DNA from: Gaetbulibacter sp. 4G1
Lineage (GTDB): Bacteria > Bacteroidota > Bacteroidia > Flavobacteriales > Flavobacteriaceae
Reading direction: 5' to 3'
Length of the DNA stretch: 64,000 nt
Assembly: GCF_002741945.1 (NCBI RefSeq)
Contig: NZ_MDVN01000020.1
Coordinates: 62,001-126,000, forward strand
A program made the translations under genes and the position numbers. Of the stretch, positions 17,799 through 26,399 are shown one piece after another. The notes under the pieces are model-generated. The model ran no database searches and had not been told where the DNA came from. It was given only the letters and a program-made list of their open reading frames with translations. Each line of letters starts with the position of its first letter. Position 1 is the first letter of the stretch.

Positions 17799-19142
17799 AT
17801 GTCATTATCATCATTAAACGCCATCTCTCCAATTGATGGAAGATATAGAAATAAAGTTAACGAACTAGCTCCTTATTTTTCGGAAGAATCTCTTATAAAA
17901 TACCGTGTTTTAGTAGAAATTGAATACTTTATTGCACTTTGCGAAATTCCATTACCGCAGCTTGAAAGCATCGATAATAATATTTTTGAAGACTTAAGAG
18001 CTATTTACAAAGATTTTTCTACTGAGGATGCTTTGGCAATTAAAGATATAGAAAGTGTTACCAATCATGATGTTAAAGCCGTTGAGTATTTCATAAAAGA
18101 AAAATTTGACGCTTTAAGTTTATCTCAATATAAAGAGTTTATACATTTTGGATTAACCTCTCAAGACATTAATAATACCGCAGTTCCTTTAAGTATTAAG
18201 GAAGCGATGAATAATGTTTACGTTCCTGAATATTTAATAGTTTTAGAGAAACTTAAAAGTTTATCTCAAGAATGGTCAGCAATTTCCATGTTAGCAAGAA
18301 CTCATGGTCAACCAGCCTCTCCAACTCGTTTAGGAAAAGAAATTGAAGTTTTTGTAGTACGGTTAAAAGAACAGTTTAATTTATTAAACGATATTCCAAG
18401 TGCTGCCAAATTTGGTGGTGCCACTGGTAATTTTAATGCACACCATGTAGCATACCCAAATATTGATTGGAAAGCATTTGGCAGTAAATTTGTTCAAGAA
18501 AAGTTAGGTTTGCAGCATTCATTTCCAACAACACAGATAGAGCATTACGATCATATGGCTGCTTTATTTGATACTTTAAAACGTATAAACACCATTTTAA
18601 TTGATTTAGATAGAGATGTATGGACGTATGTATCGATGGATTATTTCAAGCAAAAAATTAAGAAAGGGGAAGTTGGAAGTAGCGCAATGCCACATAAAGT
18701 AAACCCTATTGATTTTGAAAATTCAGAAGGTAATTTAGGGATTGCTAATGCAATTTTTGAACACCTTTCGGCTAAACTTCCAATTTCAAGATTACAGCGT
18801 GATTTAACTGACAGTACCGTTTTACGTAATGTTGGTGTTCCTTTTGGACATACCATAATTGGTTTTAAATCAACTTTAAAAGGATTAGATAAATTATTAT
18901 TAAATGAATCTACGTTTGCTGAAGATTTAGAAAATAATTGGGCGGTAGTAGCCGAGGCTATTCAAACTATTTTACGTCGTGAGGGTTACCCAAACCCATA
19001 TGAAGCTTTAAAAGGCTTAACACGTACTAATACAAAAATAAATCAGAATTCTATTTCCGATTTTATTGATACTTTAGAGGTTTCAAACACAATAAAAGAA
19101 GAATTAAAACGTATTACTCCTAGTAACTATACTGGAATATAA
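17799..19142 (+). CDS. purB: Adenylosuccinate lyase
   Basis: The 447-residue enzyme carries the fumarase/aspartase-superfamily signature GSSAMPHKVNPIDFEN near residue 290. It also has LTSQDINNTAVPLS and ARTHGQPASPTRLGKE, which form the shared active site. It cleaves SAICAR and adenylosuccinate in purine synthesis, as a cytosolic tetramer. Length and the start MSLSSLNAISPIDGRYR match the long PurB type. It is preceded by a TATCTTTG promoter element. A 57-residue membrane protein gene follows within 7 bp. Confidence 0.95.
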   Translation: MSLSSLNAISPIDGRYRNKVNELAPYFSEESLIKYRVLVEIEYFIALCEIPLPQLESIDNNIFEDLRAIYKDFSTEDALAIKDIESVTNHDVKAVEYFIKEKFDALSLSQYKEFIHFGLTSQDINNTAVPLSIKEAMNNVYVPEYLIVLEKLKSLSQEWSAISMLARTHGQPASPTRLGKEIEVFVVRLKEQFNLLNDIPSAAKFGGATGNFNAHHVAYPNIDWKAFGSKFVQEKLGLQHSFPTTQIEHYDHMAALFDTLKRINTILIDLDRDVWTYVSMDYFKQKIKKGEVGSSAMPHKVNPIDFENSEGNLGIANAIFEHLSAKLPISRLQRDLTDSTVLRNVGVPFGHTIIGFKSTLKGLDKLLLNESTFAEDLENNWAVVAEAIQTILRREGYPNPYEALKGLTRTNTKINQNSISDFIDTLEVSNTIKEELKRITPSNYTGI

Positions 19143-19148
19143 TTTGTT

Positions 19149-19322
19149 ATGTTAAACGATAAACAAACTTTGGCTTTAAGTGGCTTAATGGCTGGAGGCA
19201 TTTTTGTAACTGGAATTTTAGAGATTCTTGATAATTTTATTGTTTTAACCGTACTTACTATTATTTTTTTAGCAGTTATTATTAATATTTTTTACGTTAA
19301 CAGGATTTCAAAAAAAAAATAG
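19149..19322 (+). CDS. Small two-helix membrane protein (57 aa)
   Basis: An ATG 6 bp after the purB stop opens a 57-codon frame ending at a TAG just before a strong terminator. The product (MLNDKQTLALSGLMAGGIFV...) has two hydrophobic stretches, residues ~8-25 and ~31-50, and a basic C-terminus (NRISKKK). Position inside the purB transcription unit and the fit to the terminator favour a real gene. I recognise no family. Confidence 0.6.
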   Translation: MLNDKQTLALSGLMAGGIFVTGILEILDNFIVLTVLTIIFLAVIINIFYVNRISKKK

Positions 19323-19342
19323 CACTTGTTTATATAAACTAA

Positions 19343-19378
19343 AAAAAGGGTTGTTGAAAATTTTCAACAACCCTTTTT
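19343..19378. terminator. Bidirectional intrinsic terminator after purB
   Basis: A perfect inverted repeat of 18 nt per arm (core GGGTTGTTGAAAA and complement) is flanked by A and T runs. It sits between the convergent purB unit and the DUF4252 operon, so it can serve both. Confidence 0.9.
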
Positions 19379-19397
19379 AATTAACATTACTATAAAT

Positions 19398-19940
19398 TTA
19401 TTTAAAGAAATTCATAATATCTTGAATTTGATTTTCATCAACATTAGCATTTTGCATTGCATTTACTAAGGTTACCATTTTATCTGGATTCATGTCATTT
19501 CCTAATACACGAACAATTCCGAAACCTAATTCATTTGCACTACCAAAAATAACAACCTCATCTGCTTCATCATCTGTACCAATGTATTTAACAATAATTT
19601 TATTCCCTTTATCGCTAAATTCCATAAGATCATTATACTTTTTATCGCTTAAAATAGTTTTTACTTTTGCTAATTCAGCTTTAAAAACTTCTGCTTCGGT
19701 TCCTTCTACTCTATAGCCTAAAAAGTTTAATCGCTTTACAGATTTATAAGCTTCTTTTTGATCTTCAGTAAACTTAGAATCATCTATTTTAACCATAGAT
19801 ATTGGTATATCTTGAGAAACAAAATTTGTTGCTTCTTGGTTATCTACAAAATAAGTTTGTAAACTTTTACCATCGTTACAGCTTACAAAAGCTACAGCTA
19901 AAAGAAGTACAAATACGATATGTTTGATTGTTCGTTGCAT
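19398..19940 (-). CDS. DUF4252 lipoprotein
   Basis: A 180-residue lipoprotein (signal MQRTIKHIVFVLLLAVAFVSCND). The DUF4252-like body includes FVSQDIPISMVKIDD, EAYKSVKRLNFLGYRV and EVVIFGSANELGFGIVRVLGNDMNPDKMVTLVNAMQ. It is the last gene of a four-gene minus-strand operon (sigma, anti-sigma-like, DUF4252, DUF4252), a conserved flavobacterial arrangement. Role unknown, probably an envelope component controlled by the sigma factor. Confidence 0.8.
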   Translation of the reverse strand: MQRTIKHIVFVLLLAVAFVSCNDGKSLQTYFVDNQEATNFVSQDIPISMVKIDDSKFTEDQKEAYKSVKRLNFLGYRVEGTEAEVFKAELAKVKTILSDKKYNDLMEFSDKGNKIIVKYIGTDDEADEVVIFGSANELGFGIVRVLGNDMNPDKMVTLVNAMQNANVDENQIQDIMNFFK

Positions 19941-19959
19941 GATTGATGTTCTGTCTTTA

Positions 19960-20520
19960 TTAATTCTTTTTCTCTAAATGTTTTCCTCCAGGGATATTCA
20001 TTTTATTAGTAAGTTTAGAAATTTCATTCAAATCAATATCTCCAGTCATCGACACCACTACGGTTTCAATTTTACGCTCTTTTCCATTAATTTCAATTTT
20101 GTCTTCCATCACTTTATCAATACCATTTACAAAAATTAAAAGTTCTTTTACATGGTCAGAATCTTTACCTTCTTTTACATAAAATTTAACCTCAGTTCCA
20201 TCGTCCTTAACTTCCATTAACTCTTCTAAGCCACCAGAACGCGATTTAACCCATTTTGAAATATCTGTAGATATAGCTTTATTATCCGTTACTATAGTTT
20301 TAAAACTTGTGATGCTTTTTACCATATCCATATAAGCTTTAGCTTCCTCATCTTCAACATTAATACCCATTTTTGCTATCATTTGAAACATCTTTGGTTT
20401 AATGTTAACATAAGTTACATCGTTATTGTCGCTATATTTATCAAAAATATTGCTTTGTGCCATTCCTGCTATTGGCAACAACATAATTGCCATTACTAAT
20501 ACTATTAATTTATTTTTCAT
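19960..20520 (-). CDS. Secreted DUF4252 protein
   Basis: I start it at the ATG at 20520, which begins a signal peptide (MKNKLIVLVMAIMLLPIAGMAQ); a longer upstream frame lacks a start in good context. The 186-residue product contains DVTYVNIKPKMFQMIAKMG, a long middle (VEDEEAKAYMDMVKSITSFKTIVTD), and ends VSMTGDIDLNEISKLTNKMNIPGG, typical of DUF4252. It is a paralogue of the next gene's lipoprotein, but not lipidated. It lies between the anti-sigma-like gene and that paralogue. Confidence 0.82.
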   Translation of the reverse strand: MKNKLIVLVMAIMLLPIAGMAQSNIFDKYSDNNDVTYVNIKPKMFQMIAKMGINVEDEEAKAYMDMVKSITSFKTIVTDNKAISTDISKWVKSRSGGLEELMEVKDDGTEVKFYVKEGKDSDHVKELLIFVNGIDKVMEDKIEINGKERKIETVVVSMTGDIDLNEISKLTNKMNIPGGKHLEKKN

Positions 20521-20559
20521 TGTTCTTATTTTTAAATTGTTTGTGTTCATTAATTCTAA

Positions 20560-21048
20560 TTAATTAGTTTTAAAAATTATACTAGTTGTGTTTTCAATTT
20601 CGTTAAGATATCCTAGTGTTGAAGTACCTTTATTTACTTCATTTAAATATCCTACGGTTGAAGTGCCTTTATTGAAGCTTTGAGAAATCATTTCTAAAGA
20701 TTTTGTAACTTCGTTAAGCGCTTCTTCAGGTTTATCATAAGTTCCATAAGCATATTCATTGTACGAAGCTGCTACTGGATCTTTAAAATAAACGCCCAAC
20801 ATGAGAACAGCAACTGCAGCAACCGATAGCCATTTGTAATTAAATATACGCTTAGTTTTTAATGGCACGTCTTTAGTAAATTGTTCTTGTTGGTTTCCCA
20901 AAAAATACGCAAACATGGGTTTATACATTTCTAAATGAGGTGCTACAGTGTCGCTGGAAAAATAGTTTTTTAACACTTGCTCTTCTTTAAGTGATGTCTC
21001 ACCGTTTTCGTACTTTTCTAGTAAGTTTTCTATATTATTTAATACCAT
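20560..21048 (-). CDS. Anti-sigma-like single-pass membrane protein with tandem repeat
   Basis: A 162-residue protein with a helical N-terminal region (NNIENLLEKYENGETSLKEEQVLKNYF), a single membrane helix near residues 72-87 (KWLSVAAVAVLMLGVYF) and a periplasmic tail. The topology and its position directly after an ECF sigma gene (14-bp overlap) point to an anti-sigma factor. The C-terminus holds two near-identical 13-residue units, NKGTSTVGYLNEV and NKGTSTLGYLNEI, which may bind the envelope signal or partner DUF4252 proteins (inference). Confidence 0.7.
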   Translation of the reverse strand: MVLNNIENLLEKYENGETSLKEEQVLKNYFSSDTVAPHLEMYKPMFAYFLGNQQEQFTKDVPLKTKRIFNYKWLSVAAVAVLMLGVYFKDPVAASYNEYAYGTYDKPEEALNEVTKSLEMISQSFNKGTSTVGYLNEVNKGTSTLGYLNEIENTTSIIFKTN

Positions 21049-21544
21049 AATTATGTGTATTAGTTAATTTTTCTCGTATTGCTTTTCTTGCTCTCGACAA
21101 GTTTACACGTACTGCTGTATTATTCATATTCAGCATTTTTGCAATCTCATCATAATCATATTCTTCTATATCTCTTAGCTGAATTATCATGCGTTGTTGT
21201 TCTGGTAACTCTTCAATAATTTTTGCTACCCAATTAACACTATCGTTTAATTCAACTTGTTTTTGTAATGGTGTTCCTTTTTCTTCATAATTACTATGTA
21301 CAATCTTTAAATTTTGAGCTTGCTTCGATTTTAATTTATCAAAACAAAAATTCTTTGTCATAGTCATCGAAAAAGCTTCTACATTTTTATATTCAGCAAT
21401 CTTCTTTTTATTATTCCATAACTTTAACAGAATTTCTTGCGTTGCATCTTCAGCTTCTTCAGTAGATATTAGCAATCGTTTTGCTAAACGAAATACTTTA
21501 TCCTTAAAAGGCATTACAATTTTTAAAAACTCTGTTTGAGTCAT
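21035..21544 (-). CDS. ECF RNA polymerase sigma factor
   Basis: A 169-residue sigma-70 family protein with only regions 2 and 4. Region 2 is LAKRLLISTEEAEDATQEILLKLWN. Region 4 is LPEQQRMIIQLRDIEEYDYDEIAKMLNMNNTAVRVNLSRARKAIREKL. It heads the operon with the anti-sigma-like and two DUF4252 genes; the overlap of 14 bp with the next gene implies translational coupling. It probably autoregulates the operon in response to an envelope signal. Confidence 0.92.
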   Translation of the reverse strand: MTQTEFLKIVMPFKDKVFRLAKRLLISTEEAEDATQEILLKLWNNKKKIAEYKNVEAFSMTMTKNFCFDKLKSKQAQNLKIVHSNYEEKGTPLQKQVELNDSVNWVAKIIEELPEQQRMIIQLRDIEEYDYDEIAKMLNMNNTAVRVNLSRARKAIREKLTNTHNYGIK

Positions 21545-21647
21545 TTTGGTTTGGTTTAGTTTAAAACAACTTAGTTTAGGCTGTTTGATATTACGACGAC
21601 CATGTATTTGTTTTGTTACATTACAAATAAAAAAAATTAAATAATTT

Positions 21648-21733
21648 AGGGCGTAACCCTGTAGGGTCGGGCTTTCTCTACTCGCTTCCTCCTAAGTCGG
21701 CGAGCTCAAACAAACCGTTAAATCCCTTACGTG
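21648..21733. repeat. Flavobacterial intergenic repeat (REP-like)
   Basis: This ~86-bp stretch is more GC-rich than its surroundings. It begins AGGGCGTAACCCT, continues GTAGGGTCGGGCTTT and ends AATCCCTTACG. From memory, this layout matches an intergenic element dispersed in many Flavobacteriaceae genomes. The rest of the 348-bp gap between the sigma gene and the S41 peptidase gene holds no gene that I can support. Confidence 0.5.
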
Positions 21734-21892
21734 AAATTCTGCCTCTATGTGCATTCTACAATACAATCTACTTTACTAAACTTAACTATATTGACTAATA
21801 TTCAGAATCAACAATTTCAACCAATTATTTTTTATTATACAATAATGTAAGTAAATTTAGGGTTTTATAGACTACTTATATAAAATAATGCT

Positions 21893-23386
21893 ATGCGATA
21901 TTTAAAAGCCCTAATTCTTATAGTTTCCTTTTCTACTGTAAGCTGTTTTGAAGATAATGATGATAATCTAATTTCAGCAAGTCAAATAAACGATTTTGTA
22001 TGGAAAGGTATGAACACTTTCTACTTATACAAAGATGATGTACCAGACTTGGCAAATGATAGATTTCCATCAAACGACGATTATGCAACATATTTAAATG
22101 GTTTTAATTCTCCTTTCGATTTATTTGAAAGCTTAATACATCAAAGAGAGACTGTTGACAGGTTTAGTTGGATTGTTGATGATTATATTGCCTTAGAACA
22201 ACTTTTTAGTGGCATTATTACCAGTAATGGAATGGAATATGGCATATTTGGTTTTTCTCCTACAGATACTAATAGGTATGGCTATGTTCGATATGTACTG
22301 CCTAATACAAGTGCTGCAAGCCAGGGAGTAAAACGAGGAGATATCTTTTATGCAATTAATGGTACACAACTTACTTCAGATAATTGGAGGTCGCTTACTA
22401 GTACAGATAATTACACTATCAATATAGGGAGTTATGAAGATAGCGGAACACCAGAAACAACAGACGATTTTGTAACAAACACTTCAGAAACTGTTACACT
22501 ATCTAAAACACAATACACAGAAAATCCAATTTTAACAAACAAAGTTATAGATGTTGGAGGCATTAAAGTAGCATATTTAATGTATAATGGATTTACAGGT
22601 ACTGATCAATTCAATGCAGAGTTAAATGATACATTTGGAGCATTTAAAAGTGCTAATGCAACTGAATTAGTGCTCGATTTACGATATAACCCAGGAGGTT
22701 CTGTAAATACAGCCATACTATTATCTAGCATGATTACTGGGCAATTTACTGGAGATATTTTTAGTACAGAACAATGGAATTCCGAATTTCAACAGGCTTT
22801 TGAGGATGAAAACCCCGAGTTTTTAATAAGTAGATTTGTAAATAATAATGACGGAGCAGCATTAAACAGCTTAAACCTCTCTAGAGTTTTTATTCTTACT
22901 ACAAGATCGAGTGCATCAGCAAGCGAATTAGTAATTAACAGTTTATCCCCTTATATAAATGTTGTTCAAATAGGAACCTCTACAACAGGAAAATATCAAG
23001 CATCTAGGACATTATACGATTCTCCAAATTTTAGTAGGTCTGGTGCAAATCCTAGTCATACTTACGCTATGCAACCCCTTATTTTTAAATCGCTAAATGT
23101 TAATGGAGCAACAGATTATTTTAATGGGCTTTTTCCAGAACCTAATAATATTTTAGCAGAAAGTATTCGAAATTTAGGTGTTCTAGGCGATGTAAATGAA
23201 CCACTACTCGCAAGAGCTATTAGCATAATTGATGGTACTGGAAAGTCCTCTAGTCCTGCAAGCTCAAAAAGTGAGAACAATATAAAAATTACTGGCAGTA
23301 GTAAAGATTTAATTCCTTTTTCAAATGAAATGTATATTGATAAAGACATTCCAGATGATTTAATAAAAAGAGTTCTATTTGAATAA
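21893..23386 (+). CDS. S41 (C-terminal processing-like) peptidase lipoprotein
   Basis: A 497-residue lipoprotein (MRYLKALILIVSFSTVSCFED). After an N-terminal helical region, a PDZ-like domain (~115-200: GYVRYVLPNTSAASQGVKRGDIFYAINGTQL) is followed by the S41 catalytic domain. That domain has VLDLRYNPGG near residue 263, the nucleophile Ser in SSASASELVINSL near 340, and the general base Lys in TTGKYQAS about 25 residues on. Such secreted peptidases are frequent in Bacteroidota; the substrate is unknown. Its stop codon overlaps the start of the next gene by 8 bp. Confidence 0.9.
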   Translation: MRYLKALILIVSFSTVSCFEDNDDNLISASQINDFVWKGMNTFYLYKDDVPDLANDRFPSNDDYATYLNGFNSPFDLFESLIHQRETVDRFSWIVDDYIALEQLFSGIITSNGMEYGIFGFSPTDTNRYGYVRYVLPNTSAASQGVKRGDIFYAINGTQLTSDNWRSLTSTDNYTINIGSYEDSGTPETTDDFVTNTSETVTLSKTQYTENPILTNKVIDVGGIKVAYLMYNGFTGTDQFNAELNDTFGAFKSANATELVLDLRYNPGGSVNTAILLSSMITGQFTGDIFSTEQWNSEFQQAFEDENPEFLISRFVNNNDGAALNSLNLSRVFILTTRSSASASELVINSLSPYINVVQIGTSTTGKYQASRTLYDSPNFSRSGANPSHTYAMQPLIFKSLNVNGATDYFNGLFPEPNNILAESIRNLGVLGDVNEPLLARAISIIDGTGKSSSPASSKSENNIKITGSSKDLIPFSNEMYIDKDIPDDLIKRVLFE

Positions 23387-24101
23387 ACATAAAACCTACT
23401 TCAACTGGAGTTCTGGAAAAGATTCCGCTTTAGCGCTCTACTATCTATTACAAAATGAGAGTTACTCAATAGATGAGTTAATCACAACAGTTAATAGCCA
23501 TTACAATCGTGTTTCTATGCACGGACTGAGAAAAGAACTGTTAATTGCACAAACCAAAGCCTTAAACATACCAGCAAGTTTAATAGAACTTCCAGAAATG
23601 CCAAGTATGGAAATCTATGAACAAAAAATGCTAGAAACCGTTTCTAGACTAAAAAATGATGGTTTTACGCATACAGCTTTTGGCGATATTTTTCTTGAAG
23701 ACTTAAGGGTTTACAGAGAGAAACAATTAGAAAAGCAGGGCTTTAAAGCCGTATTTCCTATTTGGAAAAAAGACACTAAAGCTTTAATTCACGAATTTTT
23801 AAATTTAGGTTTTAAAACCATAATTGTTTGTGCGAATTCTAAGTATTTTAATGAAGACTTTGTAGGAACAATAATAGATGAAAACTTTATAGACAATTTA
23901 CCTGATGGTGTCGATCCCTGTGGCGAAAATGGAGAATTTCATACCTTTTGTTTCGATGGTCCTATTTTTAAAAACCCAATTGATTTTAGCATTGGTGAAA
24001 AAGTATACCGCGAGTATAACGCACCAAAATCTGACGATGATTCTATTTGTAAAAGTGATTCTGAGAAATATGGTGTTTGGTACTGTGATTTAATTCCTTG
24101 A
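23379..24101 (+). CDS. Dph6-related PP-loop ATPase (DUF71), copy 1
   Basis: A 240-residue protein beginning at TTG 23379, overlapping the peptidase stop by 8 bp. The PP-loop ATP-binding motif SSGKDSALA lies near residue 11. The body shares HGLRKELLIAQTKALNIP, FGDIFLEDLR and the C-terminal DPCGENGEFHTFCFDGP motif of the Dph6/MJ0570 family. Eukaryotic members amidate diphthine, but bacteria lack diphthamide, so this protein must adenylate another carboxylate. A second family member sits at 29258, with B12 genes in between. Confidence 0.85.
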   Translation: MNKHKTYFNWSSGKDSALALYYLLQNESYSIDELITTVNSHYNRVSMHGLRKELLIAQTKALNIPASLIELPEMPSMEIYEQKMLETVSRLKNDGFTHTAFGDIFLEDLRVYREKQLEKQGFKAVFPIWKKDTKALIHEFLNLGFKTIIVCANSKYFNEDFVGTIIDENFIDNLPDGVDPCGENGEFHTFCFDGPIFKNPIDFSIGEKVYREYNAPKSDDDSICKSDSEKYGVWYCDLIP

Positions 24102-24108
24102 ACTTAAA

Positions 24109-24140
24109 AAGTGCCACCAAATAGCAGAATGGTGGCACTT
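24109..24140 (-). terminator. Intrinsic terminator of the BtuB-like receptor gene
   Basis: An 11-bp stem (AAGTGCCACCA and complement) with a 10-nt loop is followed, on the minus strand, by TTTTTAAG. It lies 43 bp downstream of the receptor stop. On the plus strand there is no U-run, so the direction is minus. Confidence 0.75.
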
Positions 24141-24182
24141 AATAAATTTGGCTTACGCCAAAGCATTGACTTTATTCTCTCA

Positions 24183-26045
24183 CTATAAAGTCAATTGAAA
24201 ACCTATTCTAACGTTTCTTCCTTTAGTTGCATAACCTGGAACATCTTCATAATCCTCATTTAAGATATTATCAAGCCCTCCAAAGAATTTTATTTTATTT
24301 TTTAAAACAGTATGGCTTACATACAAATTAACTAAGCTAAAGCTCTCCAAAAGAGGCACAAAGCTATTCTCAAATCTATCGTGTGTATATTGATAAGATA
24401 ATGATGCAAAAGTCGTTTTTGAAAAATCGTAACCCAATTGCAAATTAGCTTTATGCTTAGGTATTCTTCTTGCTAAACTTTCTTTATATTCAGTAAATGC
24501 ATAGTTAGCAGTAATAGATAATTTCTCAATTGGTGTCGTATTTACTTCAACTTCTACGCCTCTTGCATGTAAATCCTCAGTTGCATTTAAATATCCTCCA
24601 TTAAGCCATAGCACGGTATTTTTTTCTTCTCTATTAAAGAAAAGCCCAGTTACTCTAAAATTATCATTTAATTTAAACTCTGTTCCAACTTCAATCGTTC
24701 TATTCTCTTCTGGCCCTAAGTCTGGATTAGCACCAAAATTACCAAACAATTGAGATAACGAAGGTGTTATAAAAGATGTACTAAAAGAACCAAAAAGCTT
24801 TGTATAACCATCATTATTAGATTTAAAAGTAAATGATGGATTTAAGTTATATGTAAAGTGAGAGCCATACTCGTTATGGTTATTTAAGCGTGCTCCAGCG
24901 TTAATATTTAAACCAAAATCTGAAACATACACAAAATTAGCGTATGGGTCTATAATATTAAATCTTACATCATTAGCAAATATGGCTTTATTTTCTATAG
25001 CGTTTAAACCGATAATAGTGTAGAACATTTTATTAAAAACATATTTGTTATAAATATCTAACACATAATTTTCAGACTTAAATATTGATGGAAAGTTAGA
25101 GATAAACACTCTTTCATACTCACTGTAAGCAGCATTTAAATTAATGCTACCATTTCTATATTTAAATTTAGATGAAAGCCCAAATCGATATTGTTCATTG
25201 TTAAATTCATCAGGTGTATCTACTAAACTAAAATTAGAATCAAATCCATCAATTTCTGAATTTGTATCTGTAAAGTTTCCATAAACATTTAAAGAAAAGT
25301 CTTTATTAAACTTATACCCTAAATTAATATCTATTCCATATTTAGAATAAACATCTTTCTCATTAGTATCACTAATTGCTGCCGAAAGACCATCAGAAAA
25401 CTGATTACTAAATGCCGTACGATATGTAAACTTATTTAACGTTCCACTTAAAGCAACACTGTTATTGAAATCAGCGATATTATAATTTTGATCAGATTCT
25501 GTTTGATTAGTTCCAAAACTTGAAGAAAAAACGGCACTAATCTTTTTTGCATCGGCTTTTTTAGTTGTAATACTAATAACAGCTGATGCTGCACCACTAC
25601 CATACAAGGTACTTGCAGCTCCTTTAATTATCTCTATAGACTCAATTTGATTTAAATTTAAAAGTCTAAAATCGTATTCAATATTAATTTGTGACGGATC
25701 GCTTACTTGAATACCATCAATTAAAACTAAAACTTGACGATTACGCCCACCACGAGCATATACGCCCAAGTTCTGGCCTGCATTGCTCCTACTACCGTTA
25801 ATTTCGATACCAGATTGTGCATTAATTAATTCAGAAACTGTTCTACCTTGGTTTCTTTCAATATCAACTTTTGATATTTTAATAACAGATTTACCTGAAT
25901 TTTCACGTTTTAATGCAAAACGAGAATCGGTAATAACAACTTCATCTAGTTGCTCTACTTTTGTTGAGTCGACTTGCTGTTGTGCAAATCCAATTAAAGA
26001 CATACCAAAACACAGCACGCCTAAAACATTTGTTTTTTTGTTCAT
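24183..26045 (-). CDS. btuB: TonB-dependent receptor, BtuB-like, under riboswitch control
   Basis: The 620-residue outer-membrane receptor has a signal peptide (MNKKTNVLGVLCFGMSLIGFAQQ), a TonB-box-like segment (LDEVVITDSRF), a plug domain (SGKSVIKISKVDIERNQGRTVSELINAQSGIEINGSRS ... QVLVLIDGIQVSDP ... IEIIKGAASTLYGSGAASAVISI) and a ~22-strand barrel. The last residues, GRNVRIGFQLTL, end in an aromatic/Leu-type beta signal. Length and plug match BtuB. A cobalamin riboswitch in its leader makes a corrinoid the likely cargo. It is divergent from the cob salvage operon. Confidence 0.9.
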   Translation of the reverse strand: MNKKTNVLGVLCFGMSLIGFAQQQVDSTKVEQLDEVVITDSRFALKRENSGKSVIKISKVDIERNQGRTVSELINAQSGIEINGSRSNAGQNLGVYARGGRNRQVLVLIDGIQVSDPSQINIEYDFRLLNLNQIESIEIIKGAASTLYGSGAASAVISITTKKADAKKISAVFSSSFGTNQTESDQNYNIADFNNSVALSGTLNKFTYRTAFSNQFSDGLSAAISDTNEKDVYSKYGIDINLGYKFNKDFSLNVYGNFTDTNSEIDGFDSNFSLVDTPDEFNNEQYRFGLSSKFKYRNGSINLNAAYSEYERVFISNFPSIFKSENYVLDIYNKYVFNKMFYTIIGLNAIENKAIFANDVRFNIIDPYANFVYVSDFGLNINAGARLNNHNEYGSHFTYNLNPSFTFKSNNDGYTKLFGSFSTSFITPSLSQLFGNFGANPDLGPEENRTIEVGTEFKLNDNFRVTGLFFNREEKNTVLWLNGGYLNATEDLHARGVEVEVNTTPIEKLSITANYAFTEYKESLARRIPKHKANLQLGYDFSKTTFASLSYQYTHDRFENSFVPLLESFSLVNLYVSHTVLKNKIKFFGGLDNILNEDYEDVPGYATKGRNVRIGFQLTL

Positions 26046-26127
26046 TTTAATGAATAATTACTCGAGAATCGCATGGATTATCATACGCAAACTTTTATCC
26101 CGAAAGTTTAACTTATTTGTTTTGAAT

Positions 26128-26298
26128 TAGGCAGGTCTCCTGACTTGCGTCTTCATGTTGGTCTTCCCAAAGATTACTCTTCAGTGACAAAGAAGTTTAA
26201 CATGAAGCTTTATAGCTTACAGTTGCGGGAACAGTTCTGGTTTCTCACCAGATTCCCTTTTAATTCATCCTATATAAATACAGAACAAAACCAAAATT
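26128..26298 (-). ncRNA. Cobalamin (AdoCbl-type) riboswitch
   Basis: On the minus strand the leader carries the conserved cobalamin-riboswitch core: AAAAGGGAATCTGGTG, then CCCGCAACTGTAA (26217-26229), GTCACTGA (26181-26188), and the 3' closing motif GCAAGTCAGGAGACCTGCC (26130-26148). It precedes the BtuB-like receptor by about 85 nt. A 7-bp hairpin (AAACTTT/AAAGTTT) without U-run lies between it and the start codon, so control is more likely at translation than by termination. Bound cobalamin should lower receptor synthesis. The divergent cob operon is on the other strand and is not directly covered. Confidence 0.95.
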
Positions 26299-26303
26299 CG
26301 CTG

Positions 26304-26332
26304 CAAATGTACTATCTATTTTTAGAATCAAA
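26304..26332 (-). promoter_or_regulatory. Promoter of the riboswitch-btuB transcript (TTTG-N17-TACATTTG)
   Basis: On the minus strand TTTG (26329-26332) and TACATTTG (26304-26311) are spaced exactly 17 bp, an ideal Bacteroidota -33/-7 pair. Transcription would begin near 26298, which marks the 5' end of the riboswitch. Confidence 0.75.
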
Positions 26333-26399
26333 ACTATTTTATTGCGTAATTCTTTAAAAAAGAATAATATTTGTGCTAGTAATCAACAACACATAATTC

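Noticed and set aside
21648-21733. Considered as a tRNA or other structured RNA gene
   Set aside because: No cloverleaf, T-loop GTTCGA or CCA end is visible; the pattern fits a dispersed repeat better.
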